A DNA stretch of 64,000 nucleotides from Mixta mediterraneensis (GTDB lineage Bacteria > Pseudomonadota > Gammaproteobacteria > Enterobacterales > Enterobacteriaceae), in NCBI RefSeq assembly GCF_014946725.1, contig NZ_JACFXY010000011.1, forward strand, positions 62,001 through 126,000, in the 5' to 3' direction. This document shows, in pieces, positions 17,655 to 27,705 of this stretch; within the stretch, counting starts at the first letter, position 1; every line of letters starts with the position of its first letter. Made by a program: the position numbers and the translations under genes. The notes beneath the pieces were generated by a model. The model was not told the origin of the DNA, did no database searches, and saw only the letters and a program-made list of their open reading frames with translations.

Positions 17655-19130
17655 TTATTCCGACGGCACAGGAATCGGTTTCGGTTTACTGTTACGCATG
17701 CGCAACTTATCAATCAGCTTTTGTGCTTCCGCTCTGGTTGCTACCGCAGGTGAAGAGCCTTTCAGCGGCTGGCGTGCGGTTTCATGTACTGTCAGGATAG
17801 TGATCAGGCCGATCACCCCAGCTCCCATCATGTAATAAGCGGGCATCATTAAGTTATGTGTGGTATCGACCAGCCAGGCGGTAATCAGTGGCGTCGTACC
17901 GCCAAACAACGAAACTGACAGATTAAAGCCGATGGCCAGGGCGCTGTAACGAATGTCCGTGGTGAACAAGGCTGGTAGCGTTGACGGCATGGTGCCGCTA
18001 AAACAGGTGTGCAACACACCCAGAACCAGCAACCCTGCAAATACGGCCCACATATTACCGCTCCCAAGCAACATAAAGCAGGGAATCGACAGCAGAATCA
18101 GGCCAACGGCACCAAAACCAATCACCGGGCGTCGACCGATTCTGTCAGTCCAGCGGCCCCATAACAAAGTTAGCGGCATCATCACAAACATTGCGACCAT
18201 TACCAGCAGCAGACCACTCATCTCATTCATACCCAGTACGCCGGTCAGATAGCTCGGCATATACGAGGTCAGCATATAGTTGGATACGTTAAACAGCAGT
18301 ACCAGCCCAATACATTTCATCATCGGTGCGCGGTATTTAGACAACATCTGTAGCAAAGTCAGGCGTGGTTTACTCTGCTCCAGCGCTTCCTGTTTTTCCA
18401 TATGCTGCTGGAAGGCCGGGGTTTCTTCCAGTTTCAGCCGCACATACAGGCCGAACAAACCCAGTGGCGCCGCAATAAAGAACGGTACACGCCAGCCCCA
18501 CGCCAGCATAGCTTCATTTGACATTATCATGGTCATTGCGGTGACCAGGCTGGCACCAAGCAGATAACCGCCGATGGTGCCAAATTCAAGGAAGCTGCCC
18601 ATAAAACCACGGCGTTTATCGGTGGAGTATTCGGCAATAAACGTCGCTGCTCCACCGTATTCACCGCCTGTTGAGAAACCCTGAACCAGACGTGCCACCA
18701 GCAGCAGAACCGGTGCCATAATGCCGATGGAGGAGTAAGCGGGGATCAGGCCAATACAAAATGTCCCAATGGACATCATAACCATGGTCATCGCCAGGAC
18801 TTTTTGGCGTCCGATGCGATCGCCGAGCGGCCCAAAGACCAGCCCACCAATTGGGCGAACTAAGAATGCTGCGGCAAACGTACCAAAAGTGGCAATCAAC
18901 TGTACCGCATTATTCGCATCCGGGAAAAAGACCTTACCGATAATCACGGCAAGATAGCTATAAACACCGAAATCAAACCACTCCATGGCATTACCCAACG
19001 CAGCCGCGCCGACGGCACGTTTCAACATGTCGTTGTCTATGACGGTAATATCGTCAACGGTCATTTCTTTTTGTTTCTTATTCCAGAAGTGTTTTTTCGG
19101 ATGTTCAGATGATGGTGTTTTAGTGGTCAT
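17655..19130 (-). CDS. proP: ProP-like MFS osmolyte/proline symporter
   Basis: This 491-residue major-facilitator transporter has twelve predicted membrane segments. It aligns through its length with E. coli ProP: GNAMEWFDFGVYSYLAV at the first helix, GDRIGRQKVLA in loop 2-3, GFSTGGEYGGAATFIAEY in helix 5 and TLPALFTTDIRYSALAIGFN near the end. ProP takes up proline, glycine betaine and ectoine with protons. The C-terminal antiparallel coiled coil that tunes osmotic activation in E. coli ProP is absent; the protein ends shortly after a LIDKLRMRN helix. The ribosome site GAGGAGAAT lies directly before the start. Assignment to ProP itself versus a close paralogue is uncertain. Confidence 0.75.
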   Translation of the reverse strand: MTTKTPSSEHPKKHFWNKKQKEMTVDDITVIDNDMLKRAVGAAALGNAMEWFDFGVYSYLAVIIGKVFFPDANNAVQLIATFGTFAAAFLVRPIGGLVFGPLGDRIGRQKVLAMTMVMMSIGTFCIGLIPAYSSIGIMAPVLLLVARLVQGFSTGGEYGGAATFIAEYSTDKRRGFMGSFLEFGTIGGYLLGASLVTAMTMIMSNEAMLAWGWRVPFFIAAPLGLFGLYVRLKLEETPAFQQHMEKQEALEQSKPRLTLLQMLSKYRAPMMKCIGLVLLFNVSNYMLTSYMPSYLTGVLGMNEMSGLLLVMVAMFVMMPLTLLWGRWTDRIGRRPVIGFGAVGLILLSIPCFMLLGSGNMWAVFAGLLVLGVLHTCFSGTMPSTLPALFTTDIRYSALAIGFNLSVSLFGGTTPLITAWLVDTTHNLMMPAYYMMGAGVIGLITILTVHETARQPLKGSSPAVATRAEAQKLIDKLRMRNSKPKPIPVPSE

Positions 19131-19142
19131 ATTCTCCTCATA

Positions 19143-20045
19143 CAGCCCAATTGAGGGAATCTTATAGCTTTCGCAGCCGCAAATATGAACGTAAGAAACG
19201 ATGGAAATGAAAGCTATAAGAAGCCCGAATTACGGATAAATGAAGCGGTTAAACGTTTCAGCCGCTCACCTTAGATCATTACTGTCTGTTTTTGCAAGTT
19301 TATAGCCATAATAACCGCCATTGCTGTTAAACACAGCAAGAGTCACTATCGTTGATAGTGTTTTATTTTTTGTGATTTTCCTGTTCAGGATTTGTAATAA
19401 CGAGGCCGAATCAATCGTGGGGCGAATAATCACTATTTGATACGGGCGAGCCGAAATATTTTATTTAATAACGGATCTCAATACAGAGCAGTTTATAAAA
19501 GCATGCATATCGGCGAAATATTTTTTACTGATAATAAGGTAGTGTGTTAACCGGCATAAATAATGCGATGAAATATATATTTTTATCACGGAAGCGCTGT
19601 GCGCTTTACCTTGAGATGATATAACCATTTGAATTAAGGTAAATAAACTTCATCTCACGTTATAAACGCGCTTCTTATACTGCGCCATAACTATAAGGAT
19701 CTGAGCTTCCGCCTGGGCTGGCAGGAAGAGTGCAAACGCTACGGGAAATGAGTGCCTTGTAAATCATTTTTATCATGTAAGATTTTACTTTTTGCGTCTT
19801 GTCAGAAATATTAAGGTCGTCCGTTAACCGTTTAAGCTTCAACAGATCTGCGGCTATGCCCTGACTTGGGTAACATTAACGATAATAAACAGCAACCTGT
19901 TTGTGACAATGGCGCAACCTCATCCGATCCCACAGTGAAAACGCCTGAGAAGCCGAATAAAGCAGCTTTACCGGCTATCGCAGTTCGCTGGATGCGTTTA
20001 TACAGCCATTTACCAAAAGTGATTTTGCCGTAGCTGCAAAATTAA
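19143..20045. other. 900-base region without an intact gene
   Basis: No convincing gene is seen. On the plus strand around 19691-19749 a short frame reads NYKDLSFRLGWQEECKRYGK and stop. It looks protein-like, but nothing open supports it upstream, so it may be the tail of a degraded gene. The rest is AT-rich and should contain the proP promoter on its left side. Confidence 0.4.
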
Positions 20046-20080
20046 AGGTCTGGGCCCGAAGGAAGTTTGAACCCAGACCT
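20046..20080. terminator. Inverted repeat downstream of the fumarase gene
   Basis: Nine-base perfect arms AGGTCTGGG (20046-20054) and CCCAGACCT (20072-20080) with a 17-base loop lie 45 bases past the fumarase stop on the minus strand. On the minus strand the stem is followed by TTAATTTT, a modest T-rich tail. Confidence 0.6.
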
Positions 20081-20124
20081 GCTTTTTCAGATTTTATATT
20101 TGCGATGTAACCACAACAGCACGG

Positions 20125-21771
20125 TTACCTGGCGCATTTCGCGCATAGATTGCGTTCAATATGCTGGAAAAAATCGTTGCCTTTGTTATCGACCAGAATG
20201 AAAGCAGGGAAGTCCTCTACCTCGATTTTCCAAATTGCCTCCATGCCTAACTCGGCATATTCAACACATTCCAGGTTCTTAATACTTTGCTGCGCCAGTA
20301 CCGCAGCCGGGCCGCCAATACTGCCCAGATAGAATCCACCGTGTTTCTGACATGCATCTGTTACTTGTTGACTGCGGTTACCTTTCGCCAACATCACTTT
20401 GCTGCCGCCGTTGGCCTGAAGCAGATCAACGTAAGAATCCATGCGGCCTGCGGTGGTTGGGCCGAGCGAACCTGAAGCATAGCCTTCTGGCGTTTTCGCC
20501 GGGCCCGCATAATATACCGGATGATCTTTGATATATTGCGGTAATCCTTCGCCGTTATCGATGCGCTCTTTTAGTTTGGCGTGGGCAATGTCACGCGCCA
20601 CGATAATGGTGCCGGTCAGCGAAACACGGGTTGAAACCGGGTACTCAGAAAGCTGGGCCAGAATTTCATTCATTGGGCGATTCAGATCAACAGCGATCAC
20701 ATTGCCTTCGCCCTGCTGACGCAAGGCTTCAGGAATGTATTGGCCTGGATTAACTTCAAGTTTTTCAATCCAGATGCCGTCACGGTTAATTTTTGCTTTG
20801 ATATTTCGATCAGCGGAGCAAGAAACGCCCATCCCAACCGGGCACGATGCACCGTGACGCGGCAAACGTATTACGCGAATATCGTGGGCAAAATATTTCC
20901 CGCCAAATTGTGCGCCTAAGCCCAGGTTTTGCGCCGCTTCCAGTAGTTCCTGCTCAAGCTGCACATCCCGGAATGCCTGACCGTGTTCATTACCTTCTGT
21001 GGGTAACGTGTCGTAATAGTGGGTTGACGCCAGCTTAACGGTTTTCAGGGTGCTTTCAGCCGAAGTGCCGCCGATTACAAAAGCGATGTGATAGGGCGGG
21101 CAGGCAGCGGTTCCTAACGAACGCATTTTATCGATCAGATATTGAGTAAGTTTACCTGGCGATAACAGCGCTTTAGTTTCCTGATACAGATAGGTTTTGT
21201 TAGCGGAACCGCCACCTTTCGCGATGCACAGAAATTTATACTCATCCCCATCCACGCTGTAGAGATCGATCTGCGCCGGCAGGTTGGTGCCAGTATTCAC
21301 TTCTTTATACATATCCAGTGCGGCGTTCTGCGAATAACGCAGGTTATCTTCGATATAAGTATTGTAAACGCCTCGCGACAGCGCGGCTTCGTCCCCCCCG
21401 CCGGTCCAGACGCGCTGGCCTTTCTTACCCATAATAATGGCAGTGCCGGTGTCCTGGCAGGTTGGCAGAACGCCTTTTGCAGCGATCTCAGCGTTTTACA
21501 GAAATTGTAGCGCCACATACTTATCGTTTTCACTGGCTTCCGAGTCATGCAGGATTGAAGCAACCTGCTGCTGATGCGCCGGACGCAACATAAATGACGC
21601 ATCATGAAAAGCCTGCTGCGCCAGTAACGTCAGCGCCTGGGGATCAACTTTCAGTACTTCCTGCCCGTCAAATTCAGCAACGGAAACGTGATCGCGGCTC
21701 AGCAGATAATATTCAGTGTTTTCATCGGCAAGGGGAAAAGGGTTCTGGTAATAGAAAGGTTTGTTCGACAT
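20125..21771 (-). pseudogene. fumA: Class I fumarase (FumA-type) with in-frame TAA
   Basis: The sequence reads as one 548-residue FumA-type iron-sulfur fumarase with a single interruption. After residue 91 ([11 protein letters not shown]) a TAA codon (21496-21498) replaces the Arg found in E. coli FumA, and the same frame then continues with [19 protein letters not shown] to the normal C-terminus. The cluster ligand region [18 protein letters not shown] and [14 protein letters not shown] are intact. A single change from AAA (Lys) to TAA would explain it. Fumarase interconverts malate and fumarate; next to a dicarboxylate transporter, fumarate reductase and DcuSR it would feed malate into fumarate reduction. 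As read, the product is truncated. Confidence 0.88.
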
Positions 21772-21935
21772 GTTATGCTCACTTAATGTTCGGTAGTTTT
21801 TTTCTTAACAGAATAGACAACATCACTGGCGGAATTTAATGGTTTTATTATCTCACCAGCCGCCGGGAAAGCCGCTGGTGAGTGTCAGAATGGTATAATA
21901 TAAGTGGTTGATCTTCACGCTTTTGCGTACAGCTA

Positions 21936-23456
21936 TTAGAACATCATCACCATCCATGGATAGCCAATCAGCATCATTGCCGCCAGGAAGATGGCACCGA
22001 ATATCGTGCCAAGACGCCAGTAATCTTTGGTTGGCAGATAGCCGCTACCGTAGTAAATCGGGCCGGTGCCGTAGGGAGTAATAATTCCCATCACCCCCAG
22101 CGAGGTCACCATCATCAGACAGAATACCGGCATGTTGATGCCTGGAATTGACGCTGCGATAGTTAACATTGCCGGTAACAAGGCCGTGGTATGAGCGGTT
22201 GTGCTGGCAAACAGATAGTGCAGCAGGAAGAAAGCAATCATCAGCATGACAGCCGAAACTTGTGGATCGTAACCACTTAACAGCTGACCGCCTTCTTTAC
22301 CCAGCCAGGCGATAAATCCAACGCGGGCTAAACCATCTGCCAAAGCTACCAGCGTTGCAAACCAGGCAAAGGTATTCCATGCCGGTTTGTTACTGGTAAT
22401 GTCGTTCCAGTTCAGTACGCCGGTCCACAACATAAGTACAACCACCAGCAGCGCTGCCATGGCTGGCTCAATCCACGCAGTGGCGAAAATCCACATCAGT
22501 AGTGCACAGCAGACGAAGAGTAATAACAGAATTTCGTTACGTGACAGTCGCCCTAGTTTTTCCAGCTCGCTGCTTGCCCAGCGCGGCACTTCGTCGTTAA
22601 TTTTGACCTCTGGTGGATAAAAAAGGTATGCCAGTAAGGGCATGGTCAGGATCAGCAGGATGCCCAGGGGCAGGAAAGCGAGAAATCACATGCCCCATGA
22701 GATTTCAAACCCGATAATGCTTTTAACCAGTGCCAGGGCCAGCAGGTTCGGTGCCAGTGCCGACAGGAACATTGAGCTGGTGATACAGGCCGCAGTTATT
22801 GCTACCCACATCAGATAAGAACCGATTTTACGTGCACTCGGGTCATTAGGTTTAGAACCGTAAAGCGGCGGGAGGTTAGCGATAACTGGATAGATGGTCC
22901 CGCCGCTGCGTGCGGTGTTGGATGGCGTGAACGGCGCTAGCAGCAAGTCTGCGAAAGTAATGGCGTAACCCAGCGTCAGACTGCGGCGACCCAGGTATTT
23001 CACCAAAATAAGCGCCAGGCGACGGCCAAACTGCGTTTTGTCATAACCCGCAGCGAACATAAAGGCTCCAAAGATCAGCCAGACGGTGGAGTTGCCGAAG
23101 CCGCTCACCGCCCATTTAAAAGCCTGGGTGGCGGTTTTGAATTTCGGATCGGCCAGTTCTGCTGGGCTAAATAACACCCATTGGCTGAACAAAGCGATGA
23201 CCACTACGCCAGTCAAACCGATTACTGCGCCAGGCAGCGGTTCAAAGATCAAACCGACAATGACCCCCACGAAGATAGCAAAAAAGTGCCACGAGTAAGG
23301 TTCGAGTCCGGCGGGAACCGGCATCAGCAGTAACAATACGGCAACTAAAACCGGGAGAAACAACATGATATAGCGTTTTTTCTGGCCTGCAGCAGCAGGG
23401 GCGGCTTTAGGCGGTTCATGCATTGGTGATAATGGTTTCATTGTTTTGGTCTGCAA
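21936..23456 (-). pseudogene. DASS-family dicarboxylate transporter (TtdT/CitT-like) with in-frame TGA
   Basis: This reads as a DASS-family anion transporter of about 506 codons similar to TtdT, the tartrate/succinate antiporter. Motifs are LLAPFTPSNTARSGGTIYP (residues 174-192) and IIYY-type GSGYLPTKDYWRLG near the end. Codon TGA at 22686-22688 stands where TtdT has a conserved Trp (ISWG-x-W-FL), so TGG to TGA explains the break; the frame continues unbroken afterwards. A second difference is TPYGTGPIYYG, two residues shorter than the TtdT form TPYATGPSPIYYG. The gene is downstream of an FNR box and co-directional with fumarase, 164 bases apart. It probably imported malate or tartrate in exchange for succinate; now it is broken. 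Confidence 0.85.
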
Positions 23457-23616
23457 GTTAATAAGGATGTGGTTTACGCCCCGGTATATTATTCATTGTT
23501 TTTCTATTCGTTAACGCATTAACCGTGGCATGTGAATTGTTTCTTTTTTCTTTTCCAGTTTCTGTGAAATATTAAGTGGTAATGAAAATATTTTGCGATT
23601 TATAAAATTATTAATT

Positions 23617-23630
23617 TTGATCTGGATCAA
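23617..23630. promoter_or_regulatory. FNR box in the dicarboxylate-cluster divergent region
   Basis: A perfect TTGAT-N4-ATCAA palindrome lies in the 550-base region between the leftward transporter gene and the rightward fumarate reductase gene. It is centred about 167 bases from the transporter start and 385 bases from the reductase start. It matches the FNR consensus and agrees with anaerobic control of fumarate respiration. Which promoter it serves cannot be told from sequence. Confidence 0.8.
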
Positions 23631-24008
23631 TAAAAAACTAATATCATTTTTATGAAGCTGAGTTTTATAGCGCTGATACATGATAATTAAGCTTTTTCTG
23701 GCCCTGGTATAGCGTGAATGCTATTTGATAAGCCGCAAGTTGTTCTGGTTAACTATTTGTTTTATATGTTTTTTTGTTACCTTGAAGTCAGAATTTGATT
23801 TTTGTCAACATCTGGATAACAATTAGTTGGGATATAAAAATGGCCCAGCAATAATAAATCACTCCAAATAAATAAAAACTTAAATAACTAAAGTTATCAA
23901 TTGCGCAGCTAAAAAATTGATATATTGGCGAGATTAAATTGGACCAATTTTTATTCAAAAAATGTCAGGGTAAGCCTTCGAGGTTTTTAATTCTGGAGTT
24001 GATCATCA

Positions 24009-26676
24009 ATGCATAAACTCACCCCAATCCTGAATCCACTTACTTTACCCAATGGCGCTGTGCTAAAAAATCGGTTAGTCATGGCGCCTATGACCACCTG
24101 TACCGGCTTTTCCTGGCGCGATCGCCATTGACAGCGACAACAAAATCCCTGGCCTGAAGAAGATCGCTGACGCCATTAAATCCGCAGGTTCACTGGCGAT
24201 TTTGCAGATTTATCATGGCGGCCGCATGGTCGAGCCTGAGTTAATTGGCGGTAAAACACCCGTCGCGCCCAGCGCTATTGCCGCGCCGCGTGAAGGCGCA
24301 ACCCGGCCGCAGGCGTTAACGGCAGACGAAGTCGACGTCATGATCACCAAATTTGGTGATGCCGTAAACCGCGCGATCAAAGCCGGTTTCGATGGCGTAG
24401 AGATTCATGGTGCAAATACTTACCTGATTCAACAATTCTATTCTCCTAATTCTAACCAGCGTGACGACAAGTGGGGCGGCAGCCGCGATAATCGCGCCCG
24501 TTTCCCACTCGCCGTGCTGGAAATCGCGCACCAGATGGCCGACCGATTTGCTCATAAAGGCTTTATTATTGGCTATCGCTTTTCGCCTGAAGAGATCGAA
24601 GTTCCGGGTATTCGCTTTGATGACACCTTGTACCTGCTGGAAAAGCTGGCTGCACGTGGACTGGATTACGTTCACTTCTCAGTGGGCCAGTTTCTGCGTC
24701 CTTCTATCGTTGACACCCGCGATCCCACCCCATTAATCACTAAATTCCACGCTATGCGCTCAGAAACGCTGGCAAAAGTACCGGTGATTGGTGTGGGCGG
24801 CGTGGTCAACAAAGCTGATGCCGAGTCTGCCCTGGCGCACGGTTACGATTTGGTGGCGATAGGTAAAGCCTGTATCGCTTATCCTGACTGGGCCGACCGC
24901 ATTATCAATAATGAGAAACTGGAGCTGTATATTGATAGTACTCAGCGCGAGGCGCTGAATATTCCTGAGCCGTTATGGCGTTTCTCCCTGGTGGACGCGA
25001 TGATTCGCGACGTCAGCGATACGGGTCGTAAATACAAAGCCGGTGTCTATCAGGAAAAAGTCGAAGCTGAAGCATTGAAGCTGCAAATAAACGTGACGCT
25101 GGATACTGACCGTATTACTGACATTTCGCTCGTACCGGACGATACGCTGGATGTCGATTTTACCACCACGTTTGAAAGCCTGCGAACCCGCATGTTGGTA
25201 GCAAATAGCCCATACGTTGACGCCATTACCGGCGCAACCACGCAGAGTGAAGCGCTAAAAAAAGCCGTTTCGCGTGCAATGACCACTTCCAGCAAAGCGC
25301 AGATGATTGAGGAAGGGGTCAACCCCGCAGCGCCACAGAACGTCGATGTGGTGATTATTGGCAGTGGCGGTGCAGGTCTGGCGGCGGCTATTCAGGCCAG
25401 CGATGAAGGTGCTCGCGTGGTGATCATTGAGAAGATGCCAACCATTGGCGGCAACACTATCAAAGCCTCTGTGGGTATGAATGCAGCAGAAACGCGTTTT
25501 CAGAAAATGGAAGGCATTGAAGACAGTAAAGCGCTGTTTTACGAAGAAACGCTGAAAGGCGGCAAATTCAAAAACAATCCAGTTCTGTTACGCGAATTTG
25601 TTGAGCTGGCACCAGAAGCGATTGACTGGCTGGCTAACCATGACATCGAACTGAACGACATCACCATCACAGGCGGCATGAGCATTGATCGCACACATCG
25701 TCCCGCCGACCGTTCAGCTGTGGGAGGGTTCCTGATCAGTGGACTGGTAAAAAATATCAACAAACGCAATATTGAGGTGTTGCTGGAAACGTCGGTCGCT
25801 GAAATCCTGTATGAAAACGGCGCGGTATGCGGCGTTAAAGTCATTGATGAGTATAACGATAGCCGAATTCTGAATGCGAAAAGCGTGATTGTCGCCACGG
25901 GTGGCTTCAGCGCTAATCGCGAAATGGTAGTCAAATATCGCCCTGAGCTGGATGGTTTTGTCACGACCAATCACAAAGGCGCCACGGGCAGCGGCATTGC
26001 CATGCTGCAAAAAATAGGCGCGGATACGGTGGATATGAGCGAAATTCAGATCCATCCCACCGTTGAACAAACCACGTCATACCTGATTTCTGAATCCATT
26101 CGGGGTGGCGGTGCGATTCTGGTGAGCCAGGCGGGGCAACGCTTCTTTAATGAAATGGAAACCCGTGACAAAGTTTCGGCGCAGATTATTGCTTTGCCGG
26201 AGAAAAGCGCCTGGATCATTTTTGACGAGCAGGTTCGCCAGAATAACAAAGCCGCGGATGAATACCTTGCGCGTGGGTTTGTGAACAGCGCGCCAACCGT
26301 ACAAGAGTTGGCCGTAAAATTGAATATGGATCAGAACACTTTAAAGGCGACGCTGGATCGCTACAATCAGTTTGTCATTAAGCAGAAAGATGAAGACTTT
26401 GGTCGTACTACCGCGCTGCGTCATCCGCTGAATGAAGGCCCTTACTATGCCATTCGTATTGCGCCCGGTGTGCATCATACGATGGGCGGCGTAACTATTA
26501 ATACGGATACGGCCGTGCTGGATAGCCAGAAACAGGTCATAAAAGGTGCCTGGGCGGCGGGTGAAGTTGTGGGTGGCATTCATGGCGCTAACCGCATCGG
26601 CGGTAATGCGGTGGCTGATATTATCATCTTTGGTATCCTGGCGGGGCGTAACGCAGCGGCCTTCGCCAAACGCTAA
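24009..26676 (+). pseudogene. Cytoplasmic NADH:fumarate reductase (OYE + FMN_bind + FAD domains), N-terminal deletion/frameshift
   Basis: The start at 24009 encodes MHKLTPILNPLTLPNGAVLKN..APMTTCTG and then runs into a stop after WRDRH. The family continues in the next frame from FPGAIAIDSDNKI (about 24110). Related proteins have roughly 37 more residues at this point, so a deletion of about 110 bases not divisible by three is inferred. The rest is intact to 26676: OYE domain (FDGVEIHGANTYLIQQFYSPN), an FMN_bind domain with the flavinylation motif DAITGATTQS (about 25219-25248), and a FAD/fumarate reductase domain starting VVIIGSGGAGLAAA with TMGGVTINTD near the end. Klebsiella has an enzyme of this architecture reducing fumarate with NADH. 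The downstream apbE would attach FMN to the Thr of that motif. Confidence 0.85.
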
Positions 26677-26687
26677 ACGAAATCAAC

Positions 26688-26712
26688 AGGGGGATAACGC
26701 GCCCCCTTTTTT
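26688..26712 (+). terminator. Terminator between fumarate reductase and apbE
   Basis: AGGGGG (26688-26693) and CCCCCT (26702-26707) with an 8-base loop are followed by a T-run to 26712. It ends only 25 bases before the apbE start, so it would act inside the operon and reduce apbE transcription, unless apbE has its own promoter. Confidence 0.8.
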
Positions 26713-26736
26713 GTCAAATCTTAAGCAGAGGCGTAC

Positions 26737-27705
26737 ATGGCGACAAATGACCCGGTCTGTGCTTATTCCACTGTATTGATGGGTTCGCCCATTCTGCTCA
26801 AGCTTTTTGAACTTAATGAAGCGCTGGCAAGGCAGGTTTTCCGCCTGATTAAACAGCAGGAAAATTTACTGACGGTAAACCGTACGCCTTCTGAAGTAAT
26901 GAACGTCAACCTTGCTGCTGGTCAGCATCCGGTTAACGTCAGCCCGTCGGTTTTTGAGCTTATCCGCTGTGCCAAAGCGGTGAGTTTAATGCCAGACAGT
27001 ATCTTTAATTTTACTATCGGACCCGTAGTGAAATGCTGGAAAATTGGGTTTCAAGGCAACAGCGTGCCGTCCGATGCTGAATTACAGGCGCGGCTGATGC
27101 GCTGTAATCCGCAAGACGTGATTCTGGACGAGAAAAAGCAGACGGTATTTTTGGCAAAAGCGGGCATGGAAATTGACCTTGGCGCCATAGCGAAAGGCTA
27201 TATCGCCGATTGCGTACAGGCCTTGCTGCATCAGCAGGGCATCAGCCGCGCCTTGATTAACCTGGGCGGGAATGTACAGACGCTAGGTGCGCCCGACAGT
27301 CAGGCCGGTTGGGCGATTGGACTGAAAAAACCGTTCGGCGCAGCTGATGAGTTAATCGGCGTGATTGAGGTCGTTAATAAATCAGTCGTGACATCCGGCA
27401 TTTACGAGCGTTTTTTTGAGCTGGACGGACAGATTTACCATCATATTCTTGATGCTAAAACAGGGTATCCGCTGGATAACGAGCTGCTCAGCGTGACCAT
27501 TATTTCGGATCGGTCCATTGATGGCGATATTTACACCACCCTGCTGTATGGCATGGGCGTTGAAAAAGGCATCGCGTATCTGGCCGCTCATCCTGCTCTC
27601 GACGCCATTTTTATCACCCGTGACAAGCAAGTGATTTGCTCGTCATCGCGACAATTCAACTTTGCCCTCCTGGATAACCGTTATCAGCTGAGCTACTGGC
27701 AATAA
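26737..27705 (+). CDS. apbE: FAD:protein FMN transferase ApbE
   Basis: This 322-residue ApbE-family enzyme transfers FMN from FAD to a Thr of FMN_bind-type target proteins. Visible motifs are MGSPILLKLF at the N-terminus, EIDLGAIAKGYIAD around residue 147 and ALINLGGNVQTLG near residue 177, plus YHHILDAKTGYPLDN, which carries metal-binding residues. No signal peptide is seen, so it is a cytoplasmic form, matching the cytoplasmic fumarate reductase encoded upstream. The gene looks intact although its presumed substrate is broken. Its 3' end overlaps dcuR by 13 bases in the opposite direction. Confidence 0.9.
   Translation: MATNDPVCAYSTVLMGSPILLKLFELNEALARQVFRLIKQQENLLTVNRTPSEVMNVNLAAGQHPVNVSPSVFELIRCAKAVSLMPDSIFNFTIGPVVKCWKIGFQGNSVPSDAELQARLMRCNPQDVILDEKKQTVFLAKAGMEIDLGAIAKGYIADCVQALLHQQGISRALINLGGNVQTLGAPDSQAGWAIGLKKPFGAADELIGVIEVVNKSVVTSGIYERFFELDGQIYHHILDAKTGYPLDNELLSVTIISDRSIDGDIYTTLLYGMGVEKGIAYLAAHPALDAIFITRDKQVICSSSRQFNFALLDNRYQLSYWQ

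Noticed and set aside
20125..21432. Treating the downstream fumarase part as a separate short gene
   Set aside because: The upstream part is in the same frame and together they make a full-length FumA; the internal start is only the first ATG after the stop codon.
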